Positions 17,344-26,233 are shown, counted from the stretch's first letter. The stretch is DNA of 64,000 nucleotides from Chryseobacterium sp. ISL-80 (GCA_018613055.1 JAGGQZ010000001.1:28348-92347), one strand, 5' to 3'. Program-made: numbers and translations. The notes: a model not told the origin generated them from the sequence alone.

Positions 17344-17972
17344 TGCAAGCTGAAGAAAAATTAACATATGAAACATGGCCTGCCGAGCCTGAAAAAGCAA
17401 CCCTCGAAGCAAAAAACAAATTTTTGGGCTTCTGGTTCTTCCTTGGCGGAGAAACAGTTTTGTTTGCAACTTTATTTGCGACATACCTAGCATTGAAAGA
17501 TAAGGTTCCAAGTGCTGACCATGCACTGGCAAAAGATATTTTTGAAATACCGCTTGCTTTTGCAGCGACAATGCTGCTTTTAACAAGTTCTTTGACAAGT
17601 GTATATGCAATGTATCACATGAAGAACTTCAACTTTAAAAAGATGCAGCTTTGGCTTGGATTGACTGTCCTGCTGGGAGCAGCATTCCTTGGCCTTGAAA
17701 TTTATGAGTTCAATCACTATGTTCATAAGTTCCACCATACGTTTACAAGCAGTGCATTTGGTTCTGCCTTTTACACGCTGGTAGGCTTCCATGGTGGCCA
17801 CGTTGCATTTGGTTTGCTTTGGATCACGACACTGATGGTCCGTAACTCCAAGCGTGGGTTGAATCTGTATAACGCTCCTAAGTTTTATGTTGCCAGCCTT
17901 TACTGGCACTTCATCGACGTTGTATGGGTATTCATCTTCACGGTTGTATATCTAATGGGAATGGTGGGATAA
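17343..17972 (+). CDS. ctaE: Cytochrome c oxidase subunit III
   Basis: A 209-residue subunit III with five membrane helices, shorter than the mitochondrial type, as is usual for Bacillus caa3 oxidase. Family features include FLGFWFFLGGE near the N terminus, LGLEIYEF in the middle, GFHGGHVAFGL, and the C-terminal YWHFIDVVWVFIF. It stabilises subunit I. It starts within the ctaD stop (TAATG), so translation is coupled, and is followed by ctaF after four bases. Confidence 0.96.
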   Translation: MQAEEKLTYETWPAEPEKATLEAKNKFLGFWFFLGGETVLFATLFATYLALKDKVPSADHALAKDIFEIPLAFAATMLLLTSSLTSVYAMYHMKNFNFKKMQLWLGLTVLLGAAFLGLEIYEFNHYVHKFHHTFTSSAFGSAFYTLVGFHGGHVAFGLLWITTLMVRNSKRGLNLYNAPKFYVASLYWHFIDVVWVFIFTVVYLMGMVG

Positions 17973-17976
17973 ACTG

Positions 17977-18312
17977 ATGGCTAATCAACAACCAAGTTCA
18001 GGGAACCCAAGAGTTGACGTCGAATATCGCCGCAAGAAAAGCGCCGAAGAGATGAGATACCAAATCGTTTCCTTTGCATTGATGATTTTCTTGACAATTG
18101 TTGCCTTTGTTGCAGTTGGATATGAAGGATTTTCTGGCTGGTTCACAGTTCCGTTCATCCTTTTGCTTGCAGTAGTTCAAGTTATTTTCCAGCTCTACTA
18201 TTTCATGCACATGAGTCACAAAGGACATGAAGCACCTTCATTATTCCTATATTCTGGAGTGCTTGTAGGCGCAATTACCATCCTTACATTCACTACAATC
18301 ATCTGGTGGTAA
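17977..18312 (+). CDS. ctaF: Cytochrome c oxidase subunit IV (CtaF)
   Basis: A 111-residue small subunit of the caa3 oxidase with three membrane helices (about residues 30-48, 52-72 and 85-105) and a charged N terminus (VDVEYRRKKSAEEMRYQ). The histidine-rich loop YFMHMSHKGHE is typical of the CtaF/CyoD-like family. It is four bases from ctaE and is the last gene before the operon terminator at 18334. Confidence 0.93.
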   Translation: MANQQPSSGNPRVDVEYRRKKSAEEMRYQIVSFALMIFLTIVAFVAVGYEGFSGWFTVPFILLLAVVQVIFQLYYFMHMSHKGHEAPSLFLYSGVLVGAITILTFTTIIWW

Positions 18313-18333
18313 GCATAAATATGACTTAAAGAG

Positions 18334-18362
18334 AAAAATCGGCTGTCACAGCCGATTTTTTC
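18334..18362 (+). terminator. Rho-independent terminator of ctaCDEF
   Basis: AAAATCGGCTG / CAGCCGATTTT stem around TCA, followed by TTC. It separates ctaCDEF from ctaG. Confidence 0.88.
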
Positions 18363-18471
18363 TATGATAGGCGCTAAATTAGCACTTAATGGAAGTGCCG
18401 TTTCGTTGATGTTGCATACCAATGGAAGTATAATGAAAGTAAAGTTCTATAACAGGACGGGGTGAAAAAAG

Positions 18472-19383
18472 ATGCTTACTCTAGATATATTTGGGTTCAG
18501 AGCCCTATGGAGCCCGGTATTTTTTCTAGTGCTGGCAGCTCTATTAGTTGCTTATTATCTAATTGTGTACAAATACTATGGTCGTTTTAAAGAAGGAACT
18601 CGGGCAACACGACAACAGGCTGTATATTTTACATCAGCCATCATCGTACTGTATATCATTAAAGGATCACCTGTCGATTTGATGGCCCATATTACTTTTT
18701 ATATGCACATGATCCAAATGGCCGTTCTTTATCTTGTCGTTCCGCCTCTATTGATTTTCGGACTGCCTGACTGGCTATGGCGATCATTCCTTTCCCTGCC
18801 GGCAGTCGATCCGTTGTTTCGCTTTTTCACGAAGCCGCTGATTGCCTTGATCATGTTCAATGGAATATTCTCCATTTATCATATTCCGCTGATTTTTGAT
18901 TTTGTCAAAACGGATATGTGGCTGCATGCAGGCTATACATCAGTGCTTTTTGTACTGGCCATGTTCATGTGGTGGCCGCTAGTCAATAAATTGGAAGAGT
19001 ATCAAACATTATCAGGCGTAAAAAAGATGGGATATATCTTTGCTGACGGTGTATTGATTACCCCAGCCTGCGCTTTGATCATTTTTGCGGATACACCAAT
19101 GTACGCAACCTTTGCAGATCCGAACGCCTGGGGAGAAGCATTGAAATTATGTGTACCGCCTTCCACACTTTCCAGCTTGAATCTTAGCGGTCCTGAAACT
19201 TTCAGTTCTATTTCACTTTTGCATGACCAGCAGCTCGGCGGAGTAATTATGAAGGTCATTCAGGAAATCGTGTATGGAATTTTCCTGGGATATGCATTTT
19301 TCCAGTGGTTCCGGAATGAAGAGGAACGCCAGGCTGAACAGGATGCCATCAATCTTGCCAGCGCTCCACAGCCATTAAAATGA
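18472..19383 (+). CDS. ctaG: Cytochrome c oxidase assembly factor CtaG
   Basis: A 303-residue polytopic membrane protein with about seven helices. It matches the caa3_CtaG family, needed for active caa3 oxidase in B. subtilis and probably for copper insertion. Conserved histidines lie in membrane context (MAHITFYMHMIQM around residue 70, MFNGIFSIYHIP and MWLHAGYT). It has its own upstream space after the ctaF terminator. ACGGGGTGA precedes the ATG. A strong terminator follows. Confidence 0.93.
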   Translation: MLTLDIFGFRALWSPVFFLVLAALLVAYYLIVYKYYGRFKEGTRATRQQAVYFTSAIIVLYIIKGSPVDLMAHITFYMHMIQMAVLYLVVPPLLIFGLPDWLWRSFLSLPAVDPLFRFFTKPLIALIMFNGIFSIYHIPLIFDFVKTDMWLHAGYTSVLFVLAMFMWWPLVNKLEEYQTLSGVKKMGYIFADGVLITPACALIIFADTPMYATFADPNAWGEALKLCVPPSTLSSLNLSGPETFSSISLLHDQQLGGVIMKVIQEIVYGIFLGYAFFQWFRNEEERQAEQDAINLASAPQPLK

Positions 19384-19392
19384 AATGAATTG

Positions 19393-19430
19393 TAAAAGCT
19401 TCCTTTTTAAAAGGGAGCTTTTATTTTTTT
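19393..19430 (+). terminator. Rho-independent terminator of ctaG
   Basis: AAAAGCTTCC / GGGAGCTTTT stem followed by ATTTTTTT. Confidence 0.88.
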
Positions 19431-19529
19431 ATGTTTTTTAATGTGAATCAGCTAATCAAAGATTGAAAAATAGGGACATGTCACCTACAATTAACCTTAT
19501 GGAGAAATAATGATTGAGAGGGAAAAGAA

Positions 19530-19994
19530 ATGTCGAATTTACCGATTCTGCCTACGATCAGCACGACCTTTATTGTCCTCAGTGCCATTACAGTGGCAAT
19601 TGGCTGGGCCCAAATAAAACAAAGGAAGATTGATCAACACCGCAAGACGATGACTCTAGCCGGCATATTTGCGATCATCTTTTTTGTGATTTACGCTACA
19701 AGGACAATCTTCATTGGCAACACATCTTTTGGGGGACCTGATGATATCAAAATCTATTACACATTGTTTTTGATTTTCCATATTACACTTGCAACAATCG
19801 GTGCAGTGCTTGGAATCATCTCTCTTTACACAGGATACAAGAACAAGCTTGAGCGCCATCGGAAACTTGGACCAGTAACAAGTATTACCTGGTTTTTCAC
19901 CGGAATCACAGGTGTCGCTGTTTATCTGCTTCTTTATGTTTTTTATAAGGGTGGAGACACTACTTCAGTCATCAAAGCAATTCTTGGGACATAA
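19530..19994 (+). CDS. DUF420 family membrane protein (YozB-like)
   Basis: A 154-residue integral membrane protein with four helices. Conserved histidines HRKTM and YTLFLIFHITLATIGA, plus HRKLGPVTSITWFFTGITG, place it in the DUF420/YozB family. Relatives are often found next to cytochrome oxidase genes, as here just after ctaG. This suggests, without proof, a part in oxidase biogenesis or heme/copper handling. In B. subtilis yozB is elsewhere. AGAGGGAAAAG precedes the ATG, and a terminator follows directly. Confidence 0.88.
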   Translation: MSNLPILPTISTTFIVLSAITVAIGWAQIKQRKIDQHRKTMTLAGIFAIIFFVIYATRTIFIGNTSFGGPDDIKIYYTLFLIFHITLATIGAVLGIISLYTGYKNKLERHRKLGPVTSITWFFTGITGVAVYLLLYVFYKGGDTTSVIKAILGT

Positions 19995-19998
19995 CACG

Positions 19999-20030
19999 AA
20001 AAACATTGCGTATAGCAATGTTTTTTCTTT
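19999..20030 (+). terminator. Rho-independent terminator
   Basis: AAAAACATTGC / GCAATGTTTTT stem with loop GTATA and a T-rich tail, ending the DUF420 gene. Confidence 0.88.
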
Positions 20031-20091
20031 TGCAGGTATTTCTTTTCCTGAAGGCGAACTTATAAAGTTGTATAAAGGGGGATCAAGTTGC

Positions 20092-21270
20092 ATGGAAATA
20101 AAAGTGTTAACTAAAGAACATTATCTGCAATCAATGAAATTATCAGAGTATGCTTTTCAATATAATGTGCCGGAAAGTGATATTCCTAAAAGGCTGGAAA
20201 CGCTGAATAAACATCGTTTGCTAGGGATTTTTGAAGGAAATGAGCTGGCGTCGAAACTACATATTCTTTCGCTGAAGGTATTGCTGGGAGAAACAGAATG
20301 GAAAATGGGCGGAATCGCCGGTGTGGCCACATATCCTGAGTACCGGCGCAAAGGCTATGTGAATGCCTTGATAAAAAAAGCGCTGGCAGATATGAATCAA
20401 GATGGAAGTATAGTTTCTTTCCTTCATCCGTTCCAAATTGATTTTTACAGACGGTTCGGCTGGGAAATCATTTCTGATAACAGGAAAGTGACAGTGGAAA
20501 AAATCAATTTAAGACCAGTGGAAATTCAGCCTGGAAAAATTAAGCGACATACCGAGAAAGGTCACACTAGTGATATCGAAATGGTGTACCGTCAATATGC
20601 TGGCATGCACAGCGGAATGCTGGCAAGGGATTCTGATTGGTGGAACTCGAGTGTATACGGTTCCCAATTCGCGGCTGTCTATTACGATTCGGAAAATGAG
20701 GCAGCAGGTTACCTCTTATACGAGGTTAAGGATAATATCATGAAGGTAGAGGAATACGTTTCATTAACCAATGAGGCGAGAAAAGGATTATGGAACTTCA
20801 TATGCCAGCATGATTCGATGGTGGACCAAGTGGAATTGATGTTATCCGTCCATGACCCATTCCCTTATTATTTAAAAGAGCCTAAGCTTAAGACTGAGAT
20901 TTCTCCCTATTTCATGGGAAGGATCGTCAATGCGACGAAAGCTCTGTCCAGCTATCCGTTCCTGAACAGCGACTCTGACAGAAAGTTGTTCATCCACCTT
21001 GATGACAGCGCCGCTCCCTGGAATACAGGTGCCTATTTGATAAGCCGCGAAGGCATCAAATTTTACCCAGTGAAAGAAGGAGGTTCCTGCGTTAGAGAAC
21101 CAAAACGCGGTCTTCATATGAGCATCAATTCTTTAACAGCGGTATTGTTTGGCTATAAGCGCCCTAAAGAACTATTTGAGCTGGAGCTTATAAAAGGGGA
21201 TTTGGAAGCAGTCGAACAGCTTGAGAAAATCACTCCGCCATTCAAGCCATTCTTTTATGATTTCTTTTAA
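20092..21270 (+). CDS. Eis-like GNAT family N-acetyltransferase
   Basis: A 392-residue protein with the three-part Eis architecture. An N-terminal GNAT domain has the acetyl-CoA loop YPEYRRKGYVNALI around residues 84-97 and the downstream FLHPFQIDFYRRFGWE. A second, degenerate GNAT domain follows, then a C-terminal SCP2-like domain ending PFKPFFYDFF. Eis relatives acetylate aminoglycosides or protein lysines; the substrate here is unknown. The ATG at 20092 follows GGGGGATC. The upstream open frame to 19912 overlaps the DUF420 gene and its terminator and is rejected. Confidence 0.86.
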   Translation: MEIKVLTKEHYLQSMKLSEYAFQYNVPESDIPKRLETLNKHRLLGIFEGNELASKLHILSLKVLLGETEWKMGGIAGVATYPEYRRKGYVNALIKKALADMNQDGSIVSFLHPFQIDFYRRFGWEIISDNRKVTVEKINLRPVEIQPGKIKRHTEKGHTSDIEMVYRQYAGMHSGMLARDSDWWNSSVYGSQFAAVYYDSENEAAGYLLYEVKDNIMKVEEYVSLTNEARKGLWNFICQHDSMVDQVELMLSVHDPFPYYLKEPKLKTEISPYFMGRIVNATKALSSYPFLNSDSDRKLFIHLDDSAAPWNTGAYLISREGIKFYPVKEGGSCVREPKRGLHMSINSLTAVLFGYKRPKELFELELIKGDLEAVEQLEKITPPFKPFFYDFF

Positions 21271-21282
21271 TACAGAAATAAG

Positions 21283-21313
21283 AAAACCCGGGATAGCACT
21301 TCCCGGGTTTTTC
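21283..21313. terminator. Bidirectional terminator
   Basis: AAAACCCGGGA / TCCCGGGTTTT stem with T-runs on both strands, between the Eis-like gene and the convergent AI-2E-family gene. Confidence 0.88.
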
Positions 21314-21316
21314 GTG

Positions 21317-22375
21317 TTAAATTTTGAATTTCAATTTAATGATTCCAGCTTCTTTCGCTGAATTGAAAGCAATCAGCAGAAGCGGTCCGATGATAAAGCC
21401 CATGAATCCAAAAAGCTTCAGGCCAAGATACATGGCAATTAGTGTAGACAGCGGAGAAAGTCCGATTTGGCTGCCCATTACCTTTGGCTCGACTGTACGC
21501 CTGATGATCAGCAAGATGACCGCCAGAACGGCAAGCTGGGTGCCCAGCGCAATATTTCCGGTTGCAAGATGGAAAATAGACCAGGGCGCAAGGATGACGA
21601 TTGAACCAATGAGCGGGATAAAATCAATGACCCAGATGATCGCTGACATGACAATCGCGTATTTGGGTGTGATGAAAAGCAAACCAATCAGTGAAACAAT
21701 GAAAATAATCACACTGACTAAAAATTGAGCTTTAAGGAATCCAAACACAACATATGAAAGGCGGGACGTCATGAAATGAACCTTATCCGCCGTTCTTTCT
21801 GTTAAGTGACCATCTACGCTTTTCCTTAAAGATGGAAGTTCCAGCAAGAAAAGGAATAAGGCAATCAAATAGACAAGGAAACTGATCAGGAAATTCGGAA
21901 TATAGGTCAACAATGCCTTTAAATTATCTATATTGATGAAAGCAATCATGTCATTTTTGAGTTTATTCAAAAAGTCCTCTGCCCGGTTGCTGATTTCAGT
22001 GACTACCTCCCTGGGAAGGTCATTCGCAGCTTCTACAAATCTGTTCTCGGCCTTATACCAGGCATTGGTGATTTCATTGATATAGACAGGAGTATTGTCA
22101 ATAAGGTCAATTGCCTCTGTCACTGCGGTCGTCGTGAGGAAATAACCCGCAACCACGATAAGCAGTACAAACAGAAGGAAAATGACGAGAACAGCCAGCC
22201 GCCTTCCGCTCTTCAGCCTTTTCTGGAAGTATACGACTGCCGGCTCGAGAAATAGGGCAGTGATCAATGCAGCGATCAACGGAATCGACACCGGAAGGAT
22301 AATATAAAGAATCGCTGCCACCAAGATGGTGATTAATGCAATAATAATCGTTCGTTTCGTGAAAATACCGGACAA
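21317..22375 (-). CDS. AI-2E transporter family membrane protein (YtvI-like)
   Basis: A 352-residue polytopic membrane protein of the AI-2E exporter superfamily (PerM/UPF0118). It has the usual hydrophobic N terminus, a soluble central region (about residues 85-185), then clustered helices with the conserved YFVVFGFLKAQ-like and PLIGS segments and VMGSQIGLSPL near the end. Some relatives act as Na+/H+ antiporters rather than AI-2 exporters, so the substrate is open. The TTG at 22375 follows AAAGGAG with a six-base gap. The ATG at 22423 has no ribosome binding site. Confidence 0.86.
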   Translation of the reverse strand: MSGIFTKRTIIIALITILVAAILYIILPVSIPLIAALITALFLEPAVVYFQKRLKSGRRLAVLVIFLLFVLLIVVAGYFLTTTAVTEAIDLIDNTPVYINEITNAWYKAENRFVEAANDLPREVVTEISNRAEDFLNKLKNDMIAFINIDNLKALLTYIPNFLISFLVYLIALFLFLLELPSLRKSVDGHLTERTADKVHFMTSRLSYVVFGFLKAQFLVSVIIFIVSLIGLLFITPKYAIVMSAIIWVIDFIPLIGSIVILAPWSIFHLATGNIALGTQLAVLAVILLIIRRTVEPKVMGSQIGLSPLSTLIAMYLGLKLFGFMGFIIGPLLLIAFNSAKEAGIIKLKFKI

Positions 22376-22650
22376 TTGGAGCTCCTTTCTATACTCTTGT
22401 TGAGTATATACCTCTACAAACATTCAGTTTTGGTCAAATCAGCAAAAAACGCTAAAATTCCTTAACAATTAAATTATAGTACGCATTTAATATAAGAAAC
22501 AACAAAAATCAGCTATTGCGGCTGGGATTTTATTTCACATTGAATTCCGGCACAAGCAGTTTTTTGATAAAAAACGATCGTTCGTCATTCATTCCCTGTC
22601 CATGTGCCTGAACATCATGTTCGATAACCTAACCATATAGGGGTGAGGCA

Positions 22651-23007
22651 ATGAAGAATTCTGGGAACGTCATTCCTGTGCAACTTAGAGAGTTATGCCG
22701 TGCAATTTGTGCAATCGTCCATGCAAACATCAATGAAGACGCTTTTTTTCATCAATCTGAGCTTAAAACGAGAATCCCCGTTTTCCGAAAATCAGCATTC
22801 AGTGATAATGGGGTAAGGTGTGAACTAGAGCAGGGAAATGTAAATATAAAGGTATTTGTCAACGCCATGCTAGGGGAGCACTCAATCTACCATAATGCAA
22901 TGGATCTTCAGCGTCGCATAGCAGAGGAAATTATCCTGTATACTTCTTTTTTGCCTAAGAAAATTGATGTGATTATTACTGGCGTAAAAGCAAAAAAGAC
23001 GCAATGA
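22651..23007 (+). CDS. Asp23/Gls24-like hypothetical protein, 118 aa
   Basis: A soluble 118-residue protein. The C-terminal half (VNIKVFVNAMLGEHSIYH, then a helix, then KIDVIITGV) follows the strand-helix-strand layout of Asp23/Gls24 family proteins, where the last strand is typically VNVHVxGV. The N-terminal half (VIPVQLRELCRAICAIV) could be the matching first helix. The glycine-rich central part of true Asp23 is missing, so this is a distant or degenerate member. GGGTGAGG precedes the ATG. The shared terminator overlaps its last codons. Confidence 0.7.
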   Translation: MKNSGNVIPVQLRELCRAICAIVHANINEDAFFHQSELKTRIPVFRKSAFSDNGVRCELEQGNVNIKVFVNAMLGEHSIYHNAMDLQRRIAEEIILYTSFLPKKIDVIITGVKAKKTQ

Positions 23008-23020
23008 AAGCGTCTTTTTC
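22992..23020. terminator. Bidirectional terminator
   Basis: AAAAAGACGC / GCGTCTTTTT stem with loop AATGAAA, between the Asp23-like gene and the convergent yugN-like gene. Confidence 0.85.
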
Positions 23021-23029
23021 CCTTTAGAT

Positions 23030-23389
23030 TTATATAGCGAATTTCTCGACTTCAGCTTTCACTTCATTCAGAAGCTTCTCACACTGGCTGACTAATGATT
23101 TCGGGAAGTGTTCACCTTCACCGTATTCGACACCATGCGGATAATAATGTTTGCCCAGCAAAGGAGTCATCAATTGAATGATTGCTTTGTGTGCGCCAAC
23201 ATCACCCTCGTGGACATGGCCCTGGACACGCAGATAATATGTACCTTCCTTGACGACGAGCTTTTTGTCATAAGTTACTCGCTCATAATCCCATTGTCCT
23301 TCACGTACAAGACCGTGCTCCAGCATAACCTCATCAAGACGGTTCAAGTCCGCCTTCAGATTTTCGATACCTGTATTTTCGAATTTCAT
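23030..23389 (-). CDS. YugN-like family protein
   Basis: A 119-residue soluble protein that matches the YugN family along its length (MKFENTGIENLKADLNRLD, then GQWDYERVTYDKKLVVKEGT, then GKHYYPHGVEYGE). Its function is unknown. The histidines in HVHEGDVGAHKA and HYYPHGVEYGE would repay attention as possible metal ligands, which is only inference. The ATG at 23389 follows AGGAGGG on the minus strand. It is not part of the ylb cluster in B. subtilis. Confidence 0.85.
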   Translation of the reverse strand: MKFENTGIENLKADLNRLDEVMLEHGLVREGQWDYERVTYDKKLVVKEGTYYLRVQGHVHEGDVGAHKAIIQLMTPLLGKHYYPHGVEYGEGEHFPKSLVSQCEKLLNEVKAEVEKFAI

Positions 23390-23633
23390 CCTTTTTCCCT
23401 CCTAAAAACACACTGCAAAATTCACGCTTTATAATAGAGTATATCTCAAATTTAATAATAGTAAAAATATGATTAAGTTGCAATGAATATAAAAGCGTTT
23501 TTCAGTGTTTCTTGTTTTATTCTTTATAGCATCCAGCAAGATTGACAATTTCACGTTTTTGGCATAATTAGCAAAATCCCGGCAACCATAATATCGAGCA
23601 GGTTAAGCTTGACCCATAAGGAGGAAAAAAGAC

Positions 23634-24062
23634 GTGCGTAAAATCCGGGATATTATGACGAGCGATGTAGAGACATGTACCTTGCTGGATAATGTGTTCG
23701 AAGTGGCAGTAAAAATGAAGGAGCTGAATGTTGGAGCCATTCCTATTGTTGACAATGATAAACTGGTAGGCATGATTACCGACCGAGATATTGTCATTAG
23801 AGGAATCGCTGAAAAACATCCACCTTCCTCAAAGGTTGAAAGTGTCATGAGTGACCATCTTGTTACAGCAACCCCTGAAATGTCCACGAAAGAAGCTACA
23901 AGCCTTATGGCGGAACACCAGATCAGAAGGCTGCCTGTAGTCGAAGGAGACAAATTGGTAGGGATAGTAGCACTTGGTGATTTTGCTGTCAATGAAATGA
24001 CAGATGAGCAGGCCCAACATGCTTTATCCGAAATCTCTGAATCCGAAAATCAAATGCAATAG
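23634..24062 (+). CDS. ylbB: CBS domain protein YlbB
   Basis: A 142-residue protein made of two tandem CBS motifs. The first covers about residues 1-60 (IRDIMTSDVETC, GAIPIVDNDKLVGMITDRDI) and the second about residues 70-130 (VMSDHLVTATPEMS, RRLPVVEGDKLVGIVALGD). Such Bateman modules bind adenine nucleotides and sense energy state; the partner of this stand-alone module is unknown. The GTG start follows GGAGGAAA. Size and position match B. subtilis YlbB. A terminator follows. Confidence 0.88.
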   Translation: MRKIRDIMTSDVETCTLLDNVFEVAVKMKELNVGAIPIVDNDKLVGMITDRDIVIRGIAEKHPPSSKVESVMSDHLVTATPEMSTKEATSLMAEHQIRRLPVVEGDKLVGIVALGDFAVNEMTDEQAQHALSEISESENQMQ

Positions 24063-24067
24063 CGAGG

Positions 24068-24100
24068 AAAGGCACTCTCAAAGGGTGCCTTTTTGTCTTT
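24068..24100 (+). terminator. Rho-independent terminator of ylbB
   Basis: AAAGGCAC / GGTGCCTTT stem, loop TCTCAAA, and T-rich tail. Confidence 0.85.
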
Positions 24101-24320
24101 ATCTGTCTAAAAGAAGAAACGGCATGACAAGAAATCGATCGGAAGTGTGATATTTTGACAGAGAAAAGGGAAAAGTGTCCAATTTGTTGATAGGTCATTA
24201 TTTTTTATAGGGCTGATGGAACAGTCCTATTAAAAAGATCAACATAAATGGTATAATAAAAGCTAAAATCGCTCATATAGTAATAGAGAGATACTAGCTT
24301 GCATCTTATACGCAGCAGGC

Positions 24321-25415
24321 TTGAATAAGGGGGGGATCCATCTGCGAACAATTGTAAGGATATTGATTTTTGCTGCAATATTTCTATTTATAGGTTTATA
24401 CATGGGATATAACAAAGAAGAAAATGATGATTTGGTAATCGAACAGAACTCGACTCCTAAAGTGGATGAATCTCTTGAAAAGAATATCGCAGAACAAAAT
24501 ATCAGCGAAGGCATTGAACAGCCTCAGCAGGGTGTAGCCTCACTATTAGGAAAAGACATTGATGGACTTAAAGAGATACTAGGCAATCCTTCCAGGGTTG
24601 ACCTATCAGCTTATGGTTTTCATTGGTGGATCTTCAACAACGACCCTGATCAATATATACAGGCTGGTGTACTGAATGACAAGGTTGTGACCGCCTATGG
24701 GATTGGCCCGAAGGTGGATGTACTGCCATTTAAAATTGGGCAGCCGATCGAAGAAATTTTTTCAATGAATGTGATTGAACCGGAAGTAACCTTCGAACAC
24801 AACGGAAGCTCATACAAGTTCGAGCTTTCCGAACAGGATATGAACACAAGGCCAGTCATCAAGATGGGCGACTACTTCGTGCAGCTTTATATCGATAAAT
24901 TCACGAGCTCCGTATCCAGCATTCGGTATATGGACAAGGAAACAATCATCAAACAGCGACCATATGAAATGGTCTACAGAGGGACGCTGATCGAACCTCC
25001 CGTATTATCCGATGGGGACTGGGTTAGGATTGAAGCAGGCCTGGAGAAACAAATTCTCGACATAACCAATGCCATCAGATCAAGACATGAACTGCAATTA
25101 CTAGAGTGGGATGAGAAAACGGCTGAAGTCGCTTATGCGCACAGCAAAGATATGGCAATCGAAGACTATTTTTCTCATGAGTCGGAAAAATACGGGGATC
25201 TGTCCGAAAGACTAAAAGCGGCTGATATCTTATATGAAGTGGCCGGGGAAAACATCGCTGCAAACTATACGGATGCGCCAGCGGTTGTAGAAGGATGGCT
25301 GAACAGTGAAGCCCACCGTGAAGCCCTATTGAATGAGGATTTCTCCCACCTTGGAGTTGGAGTTTATCAAAAGCATTATACCCAGAACTTTTTGAAAATG
25401 TGGAATCAAGAGTAA
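24321..25415 (+). CDS. ylbC: CAP domain-containing protein YlbC
   Basis: A 364-residue exported protein. An uncleaved-anchor-like hydrophobic N terminus (RILIFAAIFLFIGLYMGY) precedes a CAP-associated N-terminal domain (about residues 75-215). The C-terminal CAP/SCP-PR1 domain (about residues 240-362) has ILDITNAIRSRHELQLLEWD, the His in AYAHSKDM, the SHE motif, and GENIAANY. The role in Bacillus is unknown. The start is uncertain. TTG at 24321 has a weak upstream site, while a CTG at 24342 follows GGGGGG with six-base spacing and would remove seven residues. Confidence 0.87.
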   Translation: MNKGGIHLRTIVRILIFAAIFLFIGLYMGYNKEENDDLVIEQNSTPKVDESLEKNIAEQNISEGIEQPQQGVASLLGKDIDGLKEILGNPSRVDLSAYGFHWWIFNNDPDQYIQAGVLNDKVVTAYGIGPKVDVLPFKIGQPIEEIFSMNVIEPEVTFEHNGSSYKFELSEQDMNTRPVIKMGDYFVQLYIDKFTSSVSSIRYMDKETIIKQRPYEMVYRGTLIEPPVLSDGDWVRIEAGLEKQILDITNAIRSRHELQLLEWDEKTAEVAYAHSKDMAIEDYFSHESEKYGDLSERLKAADILYEVAGENIAANYTDAPAVVEGWLNSEAHREALLNEDFSHLGVGVYQKHYTQNFLKMWNQE

Positions 25416-25475
25416 TAGCAATTTTAATTAATTCTTACGATCTTCATAAATACCAGAGTGCTTGCTCTTTCCAGT

Positions 25476-25512
25476 AGGGTTCGGAATGCTTCCATTCCGA
25501 ACCCTTTTTTGT
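25476..25512 (+). terminator. Rho-independent terminator of ylbC
   Basis: AGGGTTCGGAATG / CATTCCGAACCCT stem of 13 bp, loop of three to four bases, and a T-tract. It lies immediately before repeat array B. Confidence 0.92.
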
Positions 25513-25520
25513 ATCGTAAG

Positions 25521-26091
25521 AAAAGCTGTCCGAAGTGCGGGTACTTCGGACAACTTTGGGGCAAATAGGTGTAAAGCTGTCCGAACTATGTGCCACTTCG
25601 GACAACTTACGTGCTTTTAGGTGAAAAGCTGTCCGAACCAGGGTCCACTTCGGACAACATTTGTGGTTCTAGGTGAAAAGCTGTCCGAACCAGAGTCAAC
25701 TTCGGACAACTTTCGCGCTTACAGGCGATAACCTGTCCGAACTAGAGGCGACTTCGGACAACATTTGTGGTTCTAGGTGAAAAGCTGTCCGAACCAGAGT
25801 CAACTTCGGACAACTTTCGCGCTTACAGGCGATAACTTGTCCGAACCAGGGTCCACTTCGGACAACATTTGTGGTTCTAGGTGAAAAGCTGTCCGAACCA
25901 GAGTCAACTTCGGACAACTTTCGCGCTTACAGGCGATAACCTGTCCGAACCAGGGGCAACTTCGGACAACATTCGTGTTTTTAGGTGAAAAGCTGTCCGA
26001 ACTAGAGTCAACTTCGGACAACATTCATGCTTACGGGTGAAAAGCTGTCCGAACTAAAGACACCTTCAGTCCACTTTTGTACAAACAGGCG
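25521..26091. repeat. Tandem repeat array B, 11 units of 52 bp
   Basis: Eleven units start at 25521 and end at 26091, with a period of 52 bp (unit 2 has 51). The consensus reads AAAAGCTGTCCGAA, an 11-base loop (CCAGAGTCAAC or variant), TTCGGACAACTTT, then a linker ending in ACAGGCG or CTAGGTG. The first two blocks form a 13-bp hairpin with one mismatch. Units 4, 6 and 8 are identical and alternate with a second type, giving a 104-bp higher-order repeat. Unit 11 is degenerate. Open frames inside it are not genes. The remaining sequence to 26190 shows nothing recognisable. Confidence 0.95.
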
Positions 26092-26191
26092 TAAAATCAG
26101 GCAGACCCAAAGCTGCTTCGCCCACTCTGCTCTGCCCGTCGGAAAGCGAAGCGACCTAAACGGAAATCAACAGTTAAACAACATAAAAAAA

Positions 26192-26233
26192 AAACTGTAG
26201 AAAACTCGGGTATCCACGAGTTAGTCTACAGTT
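26192..26233 (-). terminator. Rho-independent terminator of the thioesterase operon
   Basis: AAACTGTAGA / TCTACAGTTT stem with an inner ACTCG / CGAGT stem. On the minus strand it is followed by ten T residues. It ends the two-gene minus-strand operon. Confidence 0.88.

Noticed and set aside
19912-20091. 60-codon N-terminal extension of the Eis-like protein
   Set aside because: It overlaps the DUF420 gene and its terminator. The ATG at 20092 has a proper ribosome binding site and gives the family N terminus.
25800-26024. Minus-strand open frames in array B
   Set aside because: Same reason: they consist of hairpin repeat units read in rotating frames.
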